Source: Branchiostoma floridae
Taxonomy: Eukaryota > Chordata > Leptocardii > Amphioxiformes > Branchiostomatidae
NCBI RefSeq assembly: GCF_000003815.2
Contig: NC_049989.1
Location: 17,625,304 to 17,689,303 of the forward strand
Direction of reading: 5' to 3'
DNA length: 64,000 bases
Shown piece after piece: positions 11,235 through 21,482 of the stretch. The notes under the pieces were generated by a model. The model did not search any database. It saw nothing but the letters and a program-made list of their open reading frames with translations, and was not told the DNA's origin. Within the stretch, counting starts at the first letter, position 1, and every line of letters starts with the position of its first letter. The translations under genes and the position numbers were made by a program.

Positions 11235-11289
11235 TGCTATTCTATTAACCTGATGAAAACCTTTTCAGCAATACAGTCGTTGCTGTTTT

Positions 11290-12023
11290 TTTTTTTGGCG
11301 TTGTTCTTTTATTTCAATTCCTTACTGCAGTTCTACAATTGTTTTATTGTCATTGTTGTAGTTTTTTCCATGGTTCCTTACCCGCTATTCTACAAATGTT
11401 TTGTTGTTGTGTTTTTTTCATGGTTCCTTGCTACAATGGTTTCTTGTCTTTGTTGTTATCTACTTTTCCTAGTTCCTTGTCTGCTATTCCACAATCCTTT
11501 GTTGTTACTGTTTTGGTTGTTGTTTTTCTTTTTCCTTACCTGTTGTTCTACAAGCATGTCTTGTTCGACTATTTTTGCTTTTCCTAGTTTCCTTGTCTGC
11601 TAATGTAATCCACAATCCTTATTTGTTGTTGCTGTTTTGGTTGTTGTTTTCCTTTTTCCTTACCTGCTGCTCTACAAGCATGTCTTGTTTGACTACTTTT
11701 GCTTTTCCTAGCTCCTTGTCTGCTATTCCACAATCCTTATTTGTTGTTGCTGTTTTGGTTGTTGTTTTTCTTTTTCCTTACCTGCTGTTCTACAAGCATG
11801 TCTTGTTCGACTATTTTTGCTTTTCCTAGTTTCCTTGTCTGCTAATGTAATCCACAATCCTTACTTGTTGTTACTGTTTTGGTTGTTGTTTTTCTTTTTC
11901 CTTACCTGCTGTTCTACAAGCATGTCTTGTTTGACTATTTTTGCTTTTCCTACTTCCTTGTCTGCTATTCCACAATCCTTATTTGTTGTTGCTGTTTTGG
12001 TTGTTGTTTTTGTTTTTCCTTAC
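11290..12023 (-). repeat. Intronic minisatellite built from an exon end plus its splice donor
   Basis: Directly downstream of the 138-bp syntaxin exon the sequence repeats with a period of about 120 bp, itself two related monomers of about 60 bp. Four further units (donors near 11,902, 11,779, 11,661 and 11,539) carry the exon's last bases and donor, gcttgtagaacagcag then gtaagg, nearly unchanged (the 11,661 and 11,539 copies have one change each). The alternate monomer has a decayed version (gtggaatagcagacaagg). Older monomers continue to about 11,290. Hydrophobic open frames on the plus strand here are products of the repeat, not genes. Confidence 0.9.
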
Positions 12024-12161
12024 CTGCTGTTCTACAAGCATGGCCATGTCCATAAACATGTCGTGAAGCTCCCTGATGCTGCTTTCCAACTTCATGATGT
12101 CATTGTGCCGCGCCTCGATGTCGCTCAGAGCCTGCTTTGCATGTTGGGTGTCCATAATGAT
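12024..12161 (-). CDS. STX1: Syntaxin exon: N-terminal half of the SNARE motif
   Basis: 138-bp exon (46 codons, phase 0 at both ends). Acceptor gatatgcag, donor gtaagg. It opens [20 protein letters not shown] and ends [19 protein letters not shown]. This is the first half of the syntaxin SNARE helix. By alignment to rat syntaxin-1A numbering the last codon is Gln226, the ionic zero-layer glutamine that defines Qa-SNAREs, so the exon junction falls exactly at the zero layer. The next exon must supply layers +1 to +8 and comes in two versions. Directly downstream in the intron the end of this exon and its donor are repeated several times (see the minisatellite). Confidence 0.97.
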
Positions 12162-12794
12162 CTGCATATCAAACAGTTGCAATGGTTAGGTCTTGCGGTT
12201 AGCTTTCAAGTGTAGCTACGAGGGACATTTGTAGTCCAAAGCACTGAGGAAGCCACACGGGGAAATATGTTTGCGTGTTAGCTCGGAAGAAAGCTTCAAA
12301 CGGGGAATATATGGCTCCAGCGTCTTTTCTGAAGATGTGGCGTGACCTATATCACTTGCTGTGACTCACTAAGAAATTTGGACCCCCTATAATAATATCC
12401 TATCTAAATGCCAGGTGGACATTCATTAAAGGCTTCCTACTTCACAACTATGCCCTGTAGTATAAGTTGCGCCCCTTGTATCTATGTGAGGTAGTGAAAT
12501 TATCGAATGCCCCTCGAAACCGTTGTTGTGATGGTCTGGCATGGACAGATAACACAGAACTTGGTAATGTTATGCAAAAATGGGCTGCATCAAAGGTGTG
12601 TCATGACTACCAATGAATTTGCTGCAAAGATATTTTACAAGATTATTTCCACAGTTAAAGCCTCATGGAAAATGCTTCATTGCCACCAGAAATGACGAAT
12701 GTAATAATCCCTTGTAACATGTCCGAGCTGGAACCCACAGATTTACAGAATTTGATCCATAGGATTTAAGGTATTTTAAGAGAATGTAAATAAC

Positions 12795-13094
12795 CAGGGT
12801 TGGACAAGTCCACTAGCCCTATTGTCCCAGGCAAGTGAAAGTGCTATTCGGACAAGTGCATGACCTACACCACTTGCCCGATCGGGCAAGTAAGATTTTT
12901 CCATTGATTGAGTGCAATTTTGATATACTTGTTACTTTTTACTGTCATGACATCAAGCAATGGTCAACAGAGAATTCCATTGCTGGAAGTGAAAATGTAT
13001 ATACTAGTATTAGTTGTAACAAGGACATTTTGATTTTGGGCAAGTGAAAAATTGGTTTCGGACAAGTGAATTTTAGAAAACTTGTTCAACCCTG
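12795..13094 (+). mobile_element. CAGGG-end foldback element (caagtg type)
   Basis: 300 bp. Starts cagggttggacaagt and ends acttgttcaaccctg. It lies in the syntaxin intron between the 183-bp and 138-bp exons. Confidence 0.82.
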
Positions 13095-13507
13095 AATAAC
13101 ACTTGGATTTGTTGGTACTTTTCAGTGAGGGCAACTGTCAATCTGAGCTCCCTCAATGATACCAGATAGGTCTATTTTTTGTTAATTTCAGAACTTTCAA
13201 GGCAAAGTTATATTCTTTATGATGGCAAAAATCTCACCTTAAGCCATTCCATAGCTAGCTTTCTTGGCTCTGCATTGAGACCAAATATAAGCTACTGAAA
13301 GGTGTGTATATTCTGTTCACTTTATGCACTAGTGGCACAACATCCACTGCATCATAATTGGTGGATAATTTGCCAAACTGCACAGCCAAAAAAAAAATAC
13401 TGAATCGGTGAAAGAACCTTTTTATGAATCTTGGCCACATCTGGAGACACTCTGCACATTTTTGTACAGCACAGGAACTTCACAACAGAAACAAAGGAGA
13501 GATCCTC

Positions 13508-13797
13508 AGAAAAGTCTTTTTTAAATCTTCGTATGAGCGGCAAGATGTAGAAGTATCAGGTATGACTCAGATTTTTAACAAAGCAGGTCTTCCAAAGCAT
13601 ATATTCTCTGAGATACTGAATAAAAATTCACTGAAGCCATTGGGTCAGAAAAGTTTTTTAAAATCTTCGTATGAGTGGCAAGATGTAGAAGTATCACGTA
13701 TGACTTTCAGTTTTGACAGAGACACTTTTTAAAAAAAAGTTTCCAAAGCACATATTCTCTATAATACTGAATAAAAATTCACTGAAGGCATTGGGGA
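13508..13797 (+). repeat. Two-copy tandem repeat, period about 140 bp
   Basis: 13,508-13,646 and 13,647-13,797 share tcttcgtatgagNggcaaga, tgtagaagtatca, ccaaagcaNatattctct and ctgaataaaaattcactgaa. In the syntaxin intron. Confidence 0.85.
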
Positions 13798-14076
13798 TAT
13801 ATATAGTCCCTTCAAAATATGTCATGTAGTGAGTATCAAAGTTCATTACTGGCAACAAAGGAATAACTTACATGATTGTAAATGTAAGATGATATAACAG
13901 CACTGCAAGTTTACAAATGCAGTCCCAAACATTGGCAGCAGTGCATCTTCTTTGTTGTGAATACTAGATGTAGAGGACCTTGATACCAAAGGTAATGAAA
14001 TTTTTGTTGTGCCCCATTCAAACCAATTATGATGTTACTTAAGTTAGTACTAAGGAAGAAAAATGCAACGACTTAC

Positions 14077-14259
14077 CCCAGAGGTGAAAATGGCTGGGTT
14101 CCCACTCTCTAGCATCTCTTCTAGTTCCTCATTGGTGGTCTGCTTGCCGGTGATTTCCAACTGTCGTTGGATGCGCCCTTTGCAGCGCTCGCGGTAGTCT
14201 GTTTGTGTGGTATTGTAGTCCGTCATCACCTCAACAAACTTACGCGAAAGGGTGGAATG
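14077..14259 (-). CDS. STX1: Syntaxin exon: last Habc helix and linker
   Basis: 183-bp exon (61 codons, phase 0 at both ends). Acceptor ccgcccacag, donor gtaagt. It opens with [20 protein letters not shown], continues through [20 protein letters not shown] and ends NPAIFTSG. This is the third helix of the Habc domain and the linker that holds syntaxin closed on Munc18. Vertebrate STX1 has [20 protein letters not shown] at the same place. In vertebrates I recall this stretch being divided by further introns; here it is one exon. Confidence 0.97.
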
Positions 14260-14343
14260 CTGTGGGCGGTACAGTGTCATTTTCACTGATTGTTTAAAAT
14301 TGTAATCTCCAACCAGATCCACGGTGGCATAATTTATATGTAG

Positions 14344-14433
14344 TATCAAACTGCCTGTTTGACTCCCTTAGCGGGCTATACTCCTTGGCCAGCTTTGATA
14401 CTGTCTTATGGCACCATAGAATCTGCTTGGAGA
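14344..14433. mobile_element. MITE copy in syntaxin intron
   Basis: Right half (ggccagctttgatactgtc ... gaatctgcttggagaat) as in the 3.6 kb copy; the left end is worn. Confidence 0.65.
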
Positions 14434-14595
14434 ATATAAAATTGCTCCCATTACATAATGCTCATTCCCCTTTATCTGTAGGGTAACCTATATCCGTTGT
14501 TTGGAAGCAACTGGGAATTTAGGGATATCAAGTCGACGGATGGTGGTTTCAAACTGCAACATTTTCAAAATATTTCAACATCTTTTTCCTAGGCC

Positions 14596-14760
14596 TTACC
14601 TGAGTTTTACCAGTGGACTAGCCCCCTGCTGTAGTGATTGCGTTGTGTGTGGCCCAGGGCTAATGAAACAGAGATGGGCACCGCCCTATGCGCCAGAGAT
14701 GGGCACCACCATTGGCGCGGGAAGGGTTTAACTAAACTAACTAACTTACCTGAGTTTTAC
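14596..14760 (-). repeat. Duplicated exon end and donor around a retroposon-like insert
   Basis: The 15 bases ttacctgagttttac occur at 14,746-14,760 (last 11 bases of the Habc exon plus its donor) and again at 14,596-14,610 in the following intron. Between them lie a short tandem repeat of agatgggcaccNcc and the tail-like string ggcgcgggaagggtttaac. This could be the target duplication of an insertion; either way it leaves a second donor 150 bp into the intron. Confidence 0.6.
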
Positions 14761-14805
14761 GTATCCTAAGATCTGCGGAAGCATTGTTGTGCTCTCCTCC
14801 TGTTC
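14750..14805 (-). CDS. STX1: Syntaxin exon, 5' part lost in assembly gap, 1-nt frameshift
   Basis: 56 bp of an exon whose upstream part lies in the run of N. Read back from the donor (gtaagt) it gives HNNASADLRIRKTQ, matching vertebrate SSADLRIRKTQ at the end of the Habc domain. The first 12 bases next to the gap read EQEE, also as in the family, but in another frame: the visible exon is one base shorter than the 57 bases that the conserved residues need. A one-base assembly error beside the gap is the simplest explanation; a true frameshift would kill every isoform. About 17 further bases of the exon should lie in the gap. Confidence 0.88.
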
Positions 14806-15300
14806 NNNNNNNNNNNNNNNNNNNNNNNNNNNNNNNNNNNNNNNNNNNNNNNNNNNNNNNNNNNNNNNNNNNNNNNNNNNNNNNNNNNNNNNNNNNNNNN
14901 NNNNNNNNNNNNNNNNNNNNNNNNNNNNNNNNNNNNNNNNNNNNNNNNNNNNNNNNNNNNNNNNNNNNNNNNNNNNNNNNNNNNNNNNNNNNNNNNNNNN
15001 NNNNNNNNNNNNNNNNNNNNNNNNNNNNNNNNNNNNNNNNNNNNNNNNNNNNNNNNNNNNNNNNNNNNNNNNNNNNNNNNNNNNNNNNNNNNNNNNNNNN
15101 NNNNNNNNNNNNNNNNNNNNNNNNNNNNNNNNNNNNNNNNNNNNNNNNNNNNNNNNNNNNNNNNNNNNNNNNNNNNNNNNNNNNNNNNNNNNNNNNNNNN
15201 NNNNNNNNNNNNNNNNNNNNNNNNNNNNNNNNNNNNNNNNNNNNNNNNNNNNNNNNNNNNNNNNNNNNNNNNNNNNNNNNNNNNNNNNNNNNNNNNNNNN
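14806..15300. other. Assembly gap (495 N)
   Basis: A run of N that removes the 5' part of a syntaxin exon. Confidence 1.
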
Positions 15301-15515
15301 GGGCGTTATGACACCATGTACACCGAGGAACAGGCGGGTTATTAACGTTATTATCATATAGCCTACCCAAACTTACAAACTCCTGTATGACGCATAGATC
15401 CCTTGGTACCATACGTGTGAATTCCTTTATCGAATTTGTTCTTTGGTACATACATTTAAAAGGAGATTACAGATTGCATTTTGAAACCAAAGTTTCCACA
15501 GAAAATATTCGAAAC

Positions 15516-15762
15516 GTTCTATTTCAGATTCAGCAGTTCATCTACCACTTAACTAGGGAATCCAGAAGGAGCCTCACGGAGCCGATTCATTCTGACCAAT
15601 CAGAAGGACGATACACGCCGGGCTGGCGGGAATCTAAGTATTACGGCGTCATAACCAACGTGGAACGGGGCCTTCTGATTGGTCCGCGGCGTCTGGCTAT
15701 ATGATAATCCCCTTTGATTCCCTAGTTAAGTGGTAGATGAACTGCTGAATCTGAAATAGAAC
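15516..15762. mobile_element. 247-bp MITE with 47-bp perfect inverted ends
   Basis: 15,516-15,562 and 15,716-15,762 are exact reverse complements (core ttcagattcagcagttcatc). A second inner inverted pair (gaccaatcagaagg / ccttctgattggtc) makes almost the whole element fold on itself. Confidence 0.9.
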
Positions 15763-15832
15763 CCATCTGTGATCACAGCTTTACTAATACATGTACATAG
15801 TAAACCGCTTCACGGTATGAACTGCCCATGCG

Positions 15833-15965
15833 TAGCGTGACGCACTGTGGGTAATATGTCAATGGTGAAGGCCCCTAACTTGTCCATATCCAGACGTGTT
15901 GTGTTTATATATTGTCATAGGGGCCGTCAACTTTGACACATTACCCATAATGCATTACGCTGTAC
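15833..15965. mobile_element. 133-bp MITE
   Basis: Imperfect inverted ends: gcgtagcgtgacgcactgtg + ggtaatatgtcaa against its complement at the right. Half copies at 23,163-23,200 and near 9,038-9,075 (ggtaatNtgtcaaaggtga). Confidence 0.72.
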
Positions 15966-16081
15966 ATGGCCAGGTTAAAGTGTGATCTGGCTTGTTGATA
16001 ATGATTTTGGAACAAAGTAATACAGACTGGACTGGGTTGAGAGCCAGTCGAACTTTTACCTTTAAAGAGACTATTTTTTAT

Positions 16082-16373
16082 ACAACCATTGCTTTCATTC
16101 ACACCAGCGTTTCGGTGACAGTCTGTCACTTTTTTTCAGGGCAATTCTGACTGGTTTACATTTGTACATTGTACTGCAGGACAGGTGTCTCTGCTTACTG
16201 TGTTCAGATGTGGTCACAAAATGGAAAGTAATTACATATGCACAGACAGCTTTTGCAAAAGCTGTGAGCAGCAACACCTGTCCTGCAGTACAATGTGTGA
16301 ACCAGTCAGAATTGACCTGAAGAAGGTGACAGACGGTCACCAACATGTTGGTGAGAATAAAGCAATGGTTGTT
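16082..16373. mobile_element. 292-bp foldback with hammerhead-like motif in each arm
   Basis: About 112-bp arms (16,082-16,193 and 16,262-16,373), loop about 68 bp. Each arm holds a CTGAA...-GTGAC-AGACNG-GTCAC motif followed by GAAAC or its decayed form. Confidence 0.8.
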
Positions 16374-16429
16374 GAAAAAAAGTCTCTGTGGCGTACCAAC
16401 CTGATGAAACTATTCAGAAAGGATCTTAC

Positions 16430-16504
16430 CTTTAAGCTTGGAACGGACCTTGTTGGCAGTCTTCTTGATGTCTGCCATTAGATCCTCAAGCTCTTCTTTT
16501 GTTT
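16430..16504 (-). CDS. STX1: Syntaxin exon: Habc domain segment
   Basis: A 75-bp exon, acceptor tttttcag and donor gtaaga. It begins with two bases of a split codon and then reads [20 protein letters not shown] followed by SKLK and one base of the next codon. This is the conserved stretch of the syntaxin Habc domain that holds the KKTANKVR signature (vertebrate STX1 has [20 protein letters not shown]). The exon size and phase agree with the vertebrate gene. It is the most upstream syntaxin exon found; the exon before it should end in the acidic DE(K) stretch and was searched for by eye without success up to 64 kb. Confidence 0.95.
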
Positions 16505-17728
16505 CTGAAAAACACAAGAAAAAAACTCATCATTTCCAGTGTTTGTCACACCCCACCAAGGCACAAGTATGAAAACAATTCATCCAGCCGTTCTTGAGTT
16601 ATCTTTTTGACAGACAGACACACACACACACACATGCGTTCATTCCAAGTCAAGAACTACTAAGCTCAGCATGCAAATGTGTCAAAAACTTTTTACAACC
16701 TTCGATCAAGACAATCTGAGAGAACAGAGACATCAGATATTGTCCACAAAGAAGTGACCCAATAGTACTCTTATCACTAGCTTCACAGCTACATCATAAT
16801 TACAGAAAATCATTACATCCTGTCAGATTAAGATAAGGTAATTTGTATACATAAGTTGCATCAATCAAACTGTCATGAAGCGTTCAAAAATGGTTTTATT
16901 TTCTCGATGACCTCTTACCATGTCTTGCATTACTACTATATTATAATTTATATATAAAAGAATCAACAGCGAACCTAACGCACTACGTAAACCACCTGAC
17001 ACAAAAAATTTTACGTAAAATATGAGTGTACATTACATGTTGAGCCATGCCCAATAAGATAAAGAAAAACGGCTCTTAAACATAGCCCATGACCCCATAC
17101 CGGTAATACTAATGCACCGAGAACAAAGACATCTTATCTCTTCTTCCCGGGACTTGGAGTTGAGCAAGATACATGCCACCCATCTTTCTATGCAAGAAAT
17201 AACGCTAGTTCACCTTTATCTGAGAGGAAACCTATATCCATTGTATGGCAAAACAGTGTATTTAGGCACATCAATTCGATGGGTGGTAGTTTTAAACTGC
17301 AATGTACTGAAAATATTGAAATTTTAAACCAACGTCCGTCAACGTGATATCCGCAAATACCCTGTTTTTAAAAGCAAAGGATATAGGTTACCTAAGTAAC
17401 GGATAAAGGTGAACTAGCGTTATATATATCCAGCAGAAGAATACAAAGTATGGAGTATTCACTCTTGTGCCATTCAATACCAAAGTAGAAGAGAGTAAAG
17501 GCGATAAGATCTCGAGGACAAAACGCAGGCCCTTTCCCAACAACAGCTGAAGACATGAAGATTTGACAGCTACATTGTAACCAGCCCGCGGCACAAAGTT
17601 TCTCATCAATAAACATAAATCTCGACCTTTTGCCGGGGAGAGAACTTCATGTGGGCTTTGTAGTGAATTATTCAGTAGGCTTGGCTCATCCCTCACTGTT
17701 CCTGACACATCCTATGTACAGGCTTCAG

Positions 17729-18395
17729 CAGGGCTGGAAATACCAGGTTAGTGCAGGTAAAATTGGAGCTGTGCAGGTATTTGGTCCATGTACTGGGTAT
17801 ATATGTTAGTGCAGGTAAAATTGTAGCTGTGCAGGTATTTCTGGTGTCTACCTGCACCTAACTTGCACTGGTCCATGTACTGGGTATATACAGGTTAGTG
17901 CAGGTAAAATTGGAGCTGTGCAGGTATTTCTGGTGTCCACCTGCACCTAACCTGCACTGGTCCATGTACTGGGTATATACAGGTTAGTGCAGGTAAAATT
18001 GTAGCTGTGCAGGTATTTCTGGTGTCTACCTGCACCTAACCTGCACAGGCCCATGTACATGTACTGGGTATATACAGGTTAGTGCAGTAAAATTGGAGCT
18101 GTGCCGGTATTTCTGGTGTCTACCTGCATCTAACCTGCACTGGTCTATGTACTGGGTTTTATACGTAAATGTTCTATGATGCAGGTGTACATTGTATATG
18201 GATTGTTAGTAGCTGCATTGACTGTTACCACCTACTAAGTATAAAAGAAAAAATAGCAATGGTCCCTCGGCAATTTACTATGATCCATACTTTTTAAATT
18301 CAGAGTGGTGCAGGTAAAATTTGTCTGGTGCAGGTAAATTTTCAATGTTACCTGCACCAGCGCAGGTATGCAGAAAAAAAGTATTTCGATCCCTG
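17729..18395. mobile_element. CAGGG-end foldback element with internal minisatellite
   Basis: Begins cagggctggaaatac and ends gtatttcgatccctg, an imperfect inverted repeat. The body is full of tgcaggta / tacctgca words. It is twice the usual length because about 90 bp (gtgcaggtaaaattggagct ...) is repeated about five times between 17,740 and 18,160. Confidence 0.85.
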
Positions 18396-18806
18396 TTACG
18401 GGCTTCAGTGTGAATTGTCATGCTGCCACTGGTTTCAAGTTAATCCTATCAATGACGCGATCCAACAGACTCACCGGCAAAGATCAGATCTTCTATATTG
18501 GAAAATAGATCACCTCATCAAGATTTCATAGTACTTTGACAGAACATATTGTATAAGGTCATGTTTGCACATATATTATATAAGCTTAAGGACATTATCC
18601 CCTCAATACTTTCCAAATGTTGTGTCAGATACAAAGATATTAAACACAACTGGCAAAATATTGATGTCACGTTGATCAAGCATCTAACAGAAATTATATT
18701 ATAATTACATGTACAAGGCAAAAACCCCTGTAGATGCCTCGTAACATATTGAAAATTACTGAGGTATCACTGTGCGGACACTCAATGCATAAAGTGATCA
18801 CAAGAC

Positions 18807-19160
18807 TCTGTCGCTGGAGGTTACCCTCCAGTCACAGAGTAATAATCATATAGGATTGTTACCTGTAACCAATATCAATTTTGGATACTATCATCTGTGG
18901 TTTATGATTTACCCCATGATAATAAAAAGTTGACTGAGGTTATACTAGTTTTATGTGCCTGGCTATCAAGGAAGACAATCCACATACATTAATATTGATA
19001 CATCAACATTTTGAATAATTGTATACCATTGTTACTAAAACCAGGACTTGGGTACTATCATAGCATATTTGCGGTTTATGATTAACCCCATTGATGATAA
19101 AAAGTTGACTTATTGAGGTTACAGTAATTTTATGGTCCAGGCTACCAAGGACGAGTCGAT
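18807..19160 (+). repeat. Hairpin and diverged tandem duplication
   Basis: gactctgtcgctggaggtta / ccctccagtcacagagt (18,807-18,840) is a hairpin. Then 18,886-18,975 and 19,049-19,153 are related (actatcat ... ggtttatgatt, aaaaagttgact). The hairpin string ggttaccctcc...cacagagt recurs at 23,271-23,297. Confidence 0.65.
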
Positions 19161-19401
19161 ACATTAGGCATGCTGATGGTCCTCTGACCTCAGAGGCCTT
19201 CAGACCTATTCACTAATGAACAGATCAATACCGCCAACTACCCCCTAGCCACAATTCTTCATAGTGCCACAATCACACACATGTATCACTGCGGGTCAGC
19301 GTTCCAGTTGTCGATTAATTAAATCAGGGCACTCCACAGGCCTGGTGGGCAATATTGATGAGATTTGATCTGTAGTGATGATTACATCCAGCAAACCTCA
19401 G

Positions 19402-19608
19402 CACCGTAAAAGGGGACTGTTTGGGGTGGCTTTATGCTCGTTGTTTTCGCGGTGACCACTTCACTGCAAAATTAAAATCAACTGTTCTTGCGGAAACGTT
19501 TGCGGTGGTTTTATGTTCGCGACGCTGCAAACGCAAAACCAGCGAGAGCACTCCATTTTCCCGCTTCCGCGAAATTACATCCCCACAAACTCAAATGCAT
19601 TTACAGTA
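19402..19608. mobile_element. Diverged copy of the 212-bp MITE
   Basis: Ends caccgtaaa and tgcatttacagta, same internal words, orientation as the 23.3 kb copy. The open frame across it is not a gene. Confidence 0.72.
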
Positions 19609-20585
19609 CCTCCTCCTTTCAACTGAGAACTTGGTTACCACCTGGATTTTCATATTTTTGGTAGGATTGACACACATTTATTAACACAAGTCAAACAGAT
19701 ATAAATAAGTGTAAGTCTATTAAGGTACAGTACTGGCACATTGACGTTCTGGTATTCTGTACCTTAATGATTTTGGCAGTTCTCTATACATCCCTAATGC
19801 GTGCCGGTTTTCTGTAAAGGCATAGCGAGCCATTTCAATTCACTGTTAATCGTAGCTGACCCAATCTAATTCAATTAGAGTTGTTGGCAAATTATTACTG
19901 AAAAGTAATTGGTCTCTTTAATTCTACGTAGCACATTTATTTGCTATCGTGAATTTATCAATAAGCAGTATTGACAAACTCTTTGTATGGCATAATAAAA
20001 TTCCAGATTGCCCAAAGGGTCACAAAGAAGTGCCAAGGTTGTGCCAGAGTCTGTAGTCTAGTTTTGCTCATGCTAGACACCCCATGAATACAATTATGGA
20101 ATGATCCTTTCCCAAATCACCCAGTTGACGGTTACAGCATTTCGATGATCCCCCCATACAGACTCCTCTTGGCCTTACATGCTGTAGTTCAGGGGACAAT
20201 AGAATCAGCAGCATTGAATCGCAGTTCCTGTACATCTGACAGGCAGCTTTATGCTGGTGATTAATATATTGCATATTCCACATACAGTGCTCAATTATAT
20301 ACAGATCACATTATAACTGCACACCTTCTCTTGGCAAATGTATGTAGGGCTCATGACAGGCAACCATGGTGTATCATACTGTAATTCTCAAAACATTCGT
20401 AGTTCATGACACCACGAACACGCATTTCTGTTTTATACTACAAAACAGTTCAGCTGCAAGACAACGAAAAACCTTCTGTTGTGAATTTGTGGTGGAAAGC
20501 GCAAAAACAAACCCATCACAATGTCTCAAGACTTGCATACCCCCCAATTGCAACTTGCTCACTGATTGAATTCACAAAGCTTGTA

Positions 20586-20731
20586 TTACTGTAAAGGTAT
20601 TTAAGTTTGCAGGGATTTAATTCCACAGTATAGAGTGTTTGCAGTGGTTTCGACTTTGCGGTAGCGCCATATACTATAGTCACATTCTGTAATTGAAAAA
20701 TGTTCGCAGTGACAAACATTTCTGCATTTAC
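20586..20731. mobile_element. Shortened copy of the 212-bp MITE
   Basis: Starts tactgtaaaggtatttaagt and ends at ctgcatttac. Another bit of the family lies at 20,880-20,907. Both are followed by similar 90-bp segments (taagtggagtttNct ... tttggattccacag), so part of this area is duplicated. Confidence 0.65.
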
Positions 20732-21129
20732 TTTATTTATTTATTGATTGATTTTACAGTAAGTGGAGTTTGCTCAAAGACAGACTTGGAGCACTGGTAG
20801 TGGTAGCGATGAACTGAGCCTGGCAATTTGGATTCCACAGACTACTGGTGAACTGGCCACAGCGAAAACCGCAAATATAAACCAACCACAAACATTTCTG
20901 CATTTACACTAAGTGGAGTTTTCTAACTATCTAAGAAATTACAAAGACTTGGACAGCTGGTAGAAACAGGCCGGGCAATTTGGATTCCACAGTCGTCTCC
21001 TGCCCGCCTCCATCTCATCCTTAACTTCAGCTCATTATTCAGGAGTGGCCTGGTCCCACTCACTGGCATTGATCCTCTGACCTTGGGCCCCGGGCCCCTC
21101 AAGGTGCGCAGACAGGGAGCACAATTATA

Positions 21130-21341
21130 TACTGTAAAAGCAGAAACTTTCCTGGTGGTTTAATATTCGCTGTTTTCACGGTCGCCGCTTCACCGCGAAC
21201 TTAAAACCACTGCAAAATTTTTTCCATGGCAGTAAGAGGCTACAGTGCATGGTGTTACCAAGAACTTAAAACCACCGCTAAAAGTCCTTTTTCCAGCTAC
21301 TGCGAAATTAAATCCCTGCAAACTTAAATGCATTTACAGTA
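21130..21341. mobile_element. 212-bp palindromic MITE, mariner-like ends
   Basis: Same family, 212 bp, ends tactgtaaaagca and tgcatttacagta; about the same state of decay as the 55.7 kb copy. Confidence 0.82.
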
Positions 21342-21482
21342 CCTTCAACCGGACCAAAGGCCTGCTGGCTAAAGGGGAGACGACGTTGTGTATTCTGGGC
21401 ATATGCCGGGTTATATGTGCCTGACCCTCTTATTTGCTGTATTGATTGCGTGAATCATTCCGAAGCATGCAGAAGAAATCTG

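Larger units (their letters stand above)
4359..16504 (-). other. STX1: Syntaxin-1-like t-SNARE gene (partial, 5' exons missing)
   Basis: Span of the syntaxin gene from the most 5' exon seen to the stop codon of the most distal last exon. Syntaxin-1 is the plasma-membrane Qa-SNARE that pairs with SNAP-25 and synaptobrevin for vesicle fusion; its N-terminal three-helix Habc domain controls opening. The visible exons encode part of Habc, the linker, the whole SNARE motif and the membrane anchor, with exon sizes (75, about 74, 183, 138, 111 bp) that fit the vertebrate gene if some vertebrate exons are fused. All exons have consensus acceptors and donors. The start codon, the N-peptide and the first Habc helix lie outside the window or in sequence I could not recognise. 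Confidence 0.93.

Noticed and set aside
11253-12215. Overlapping hydrophobic open frames of 82-132 codons on the plus strand
   Set aside because: They are translations of the minisatellite antisense to the syntaxin exon and repeat every 120 bp.
14741-15451. Open frames across the first N run
   Set aside because: They are open only because N cannot form stops. Only the syntaxin exon end at 14,750-14,805 is real.
16185-16481. A cysteine-rich frame resembling a zinc finger (CGHKMESNYICTDSFCKSC)
   Set aside because: It runs through the loop and arm of the 292-bp foldback and into the antisense of a syntaxin exon. Cys spacing fits no family I know.
17740-18160. CRISPR-like regular direct repeats
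   Set aside because: The units are about 90 bp with no constant spacer and lie inside a foldback transposon of an animal genome. It is a minisatellite.
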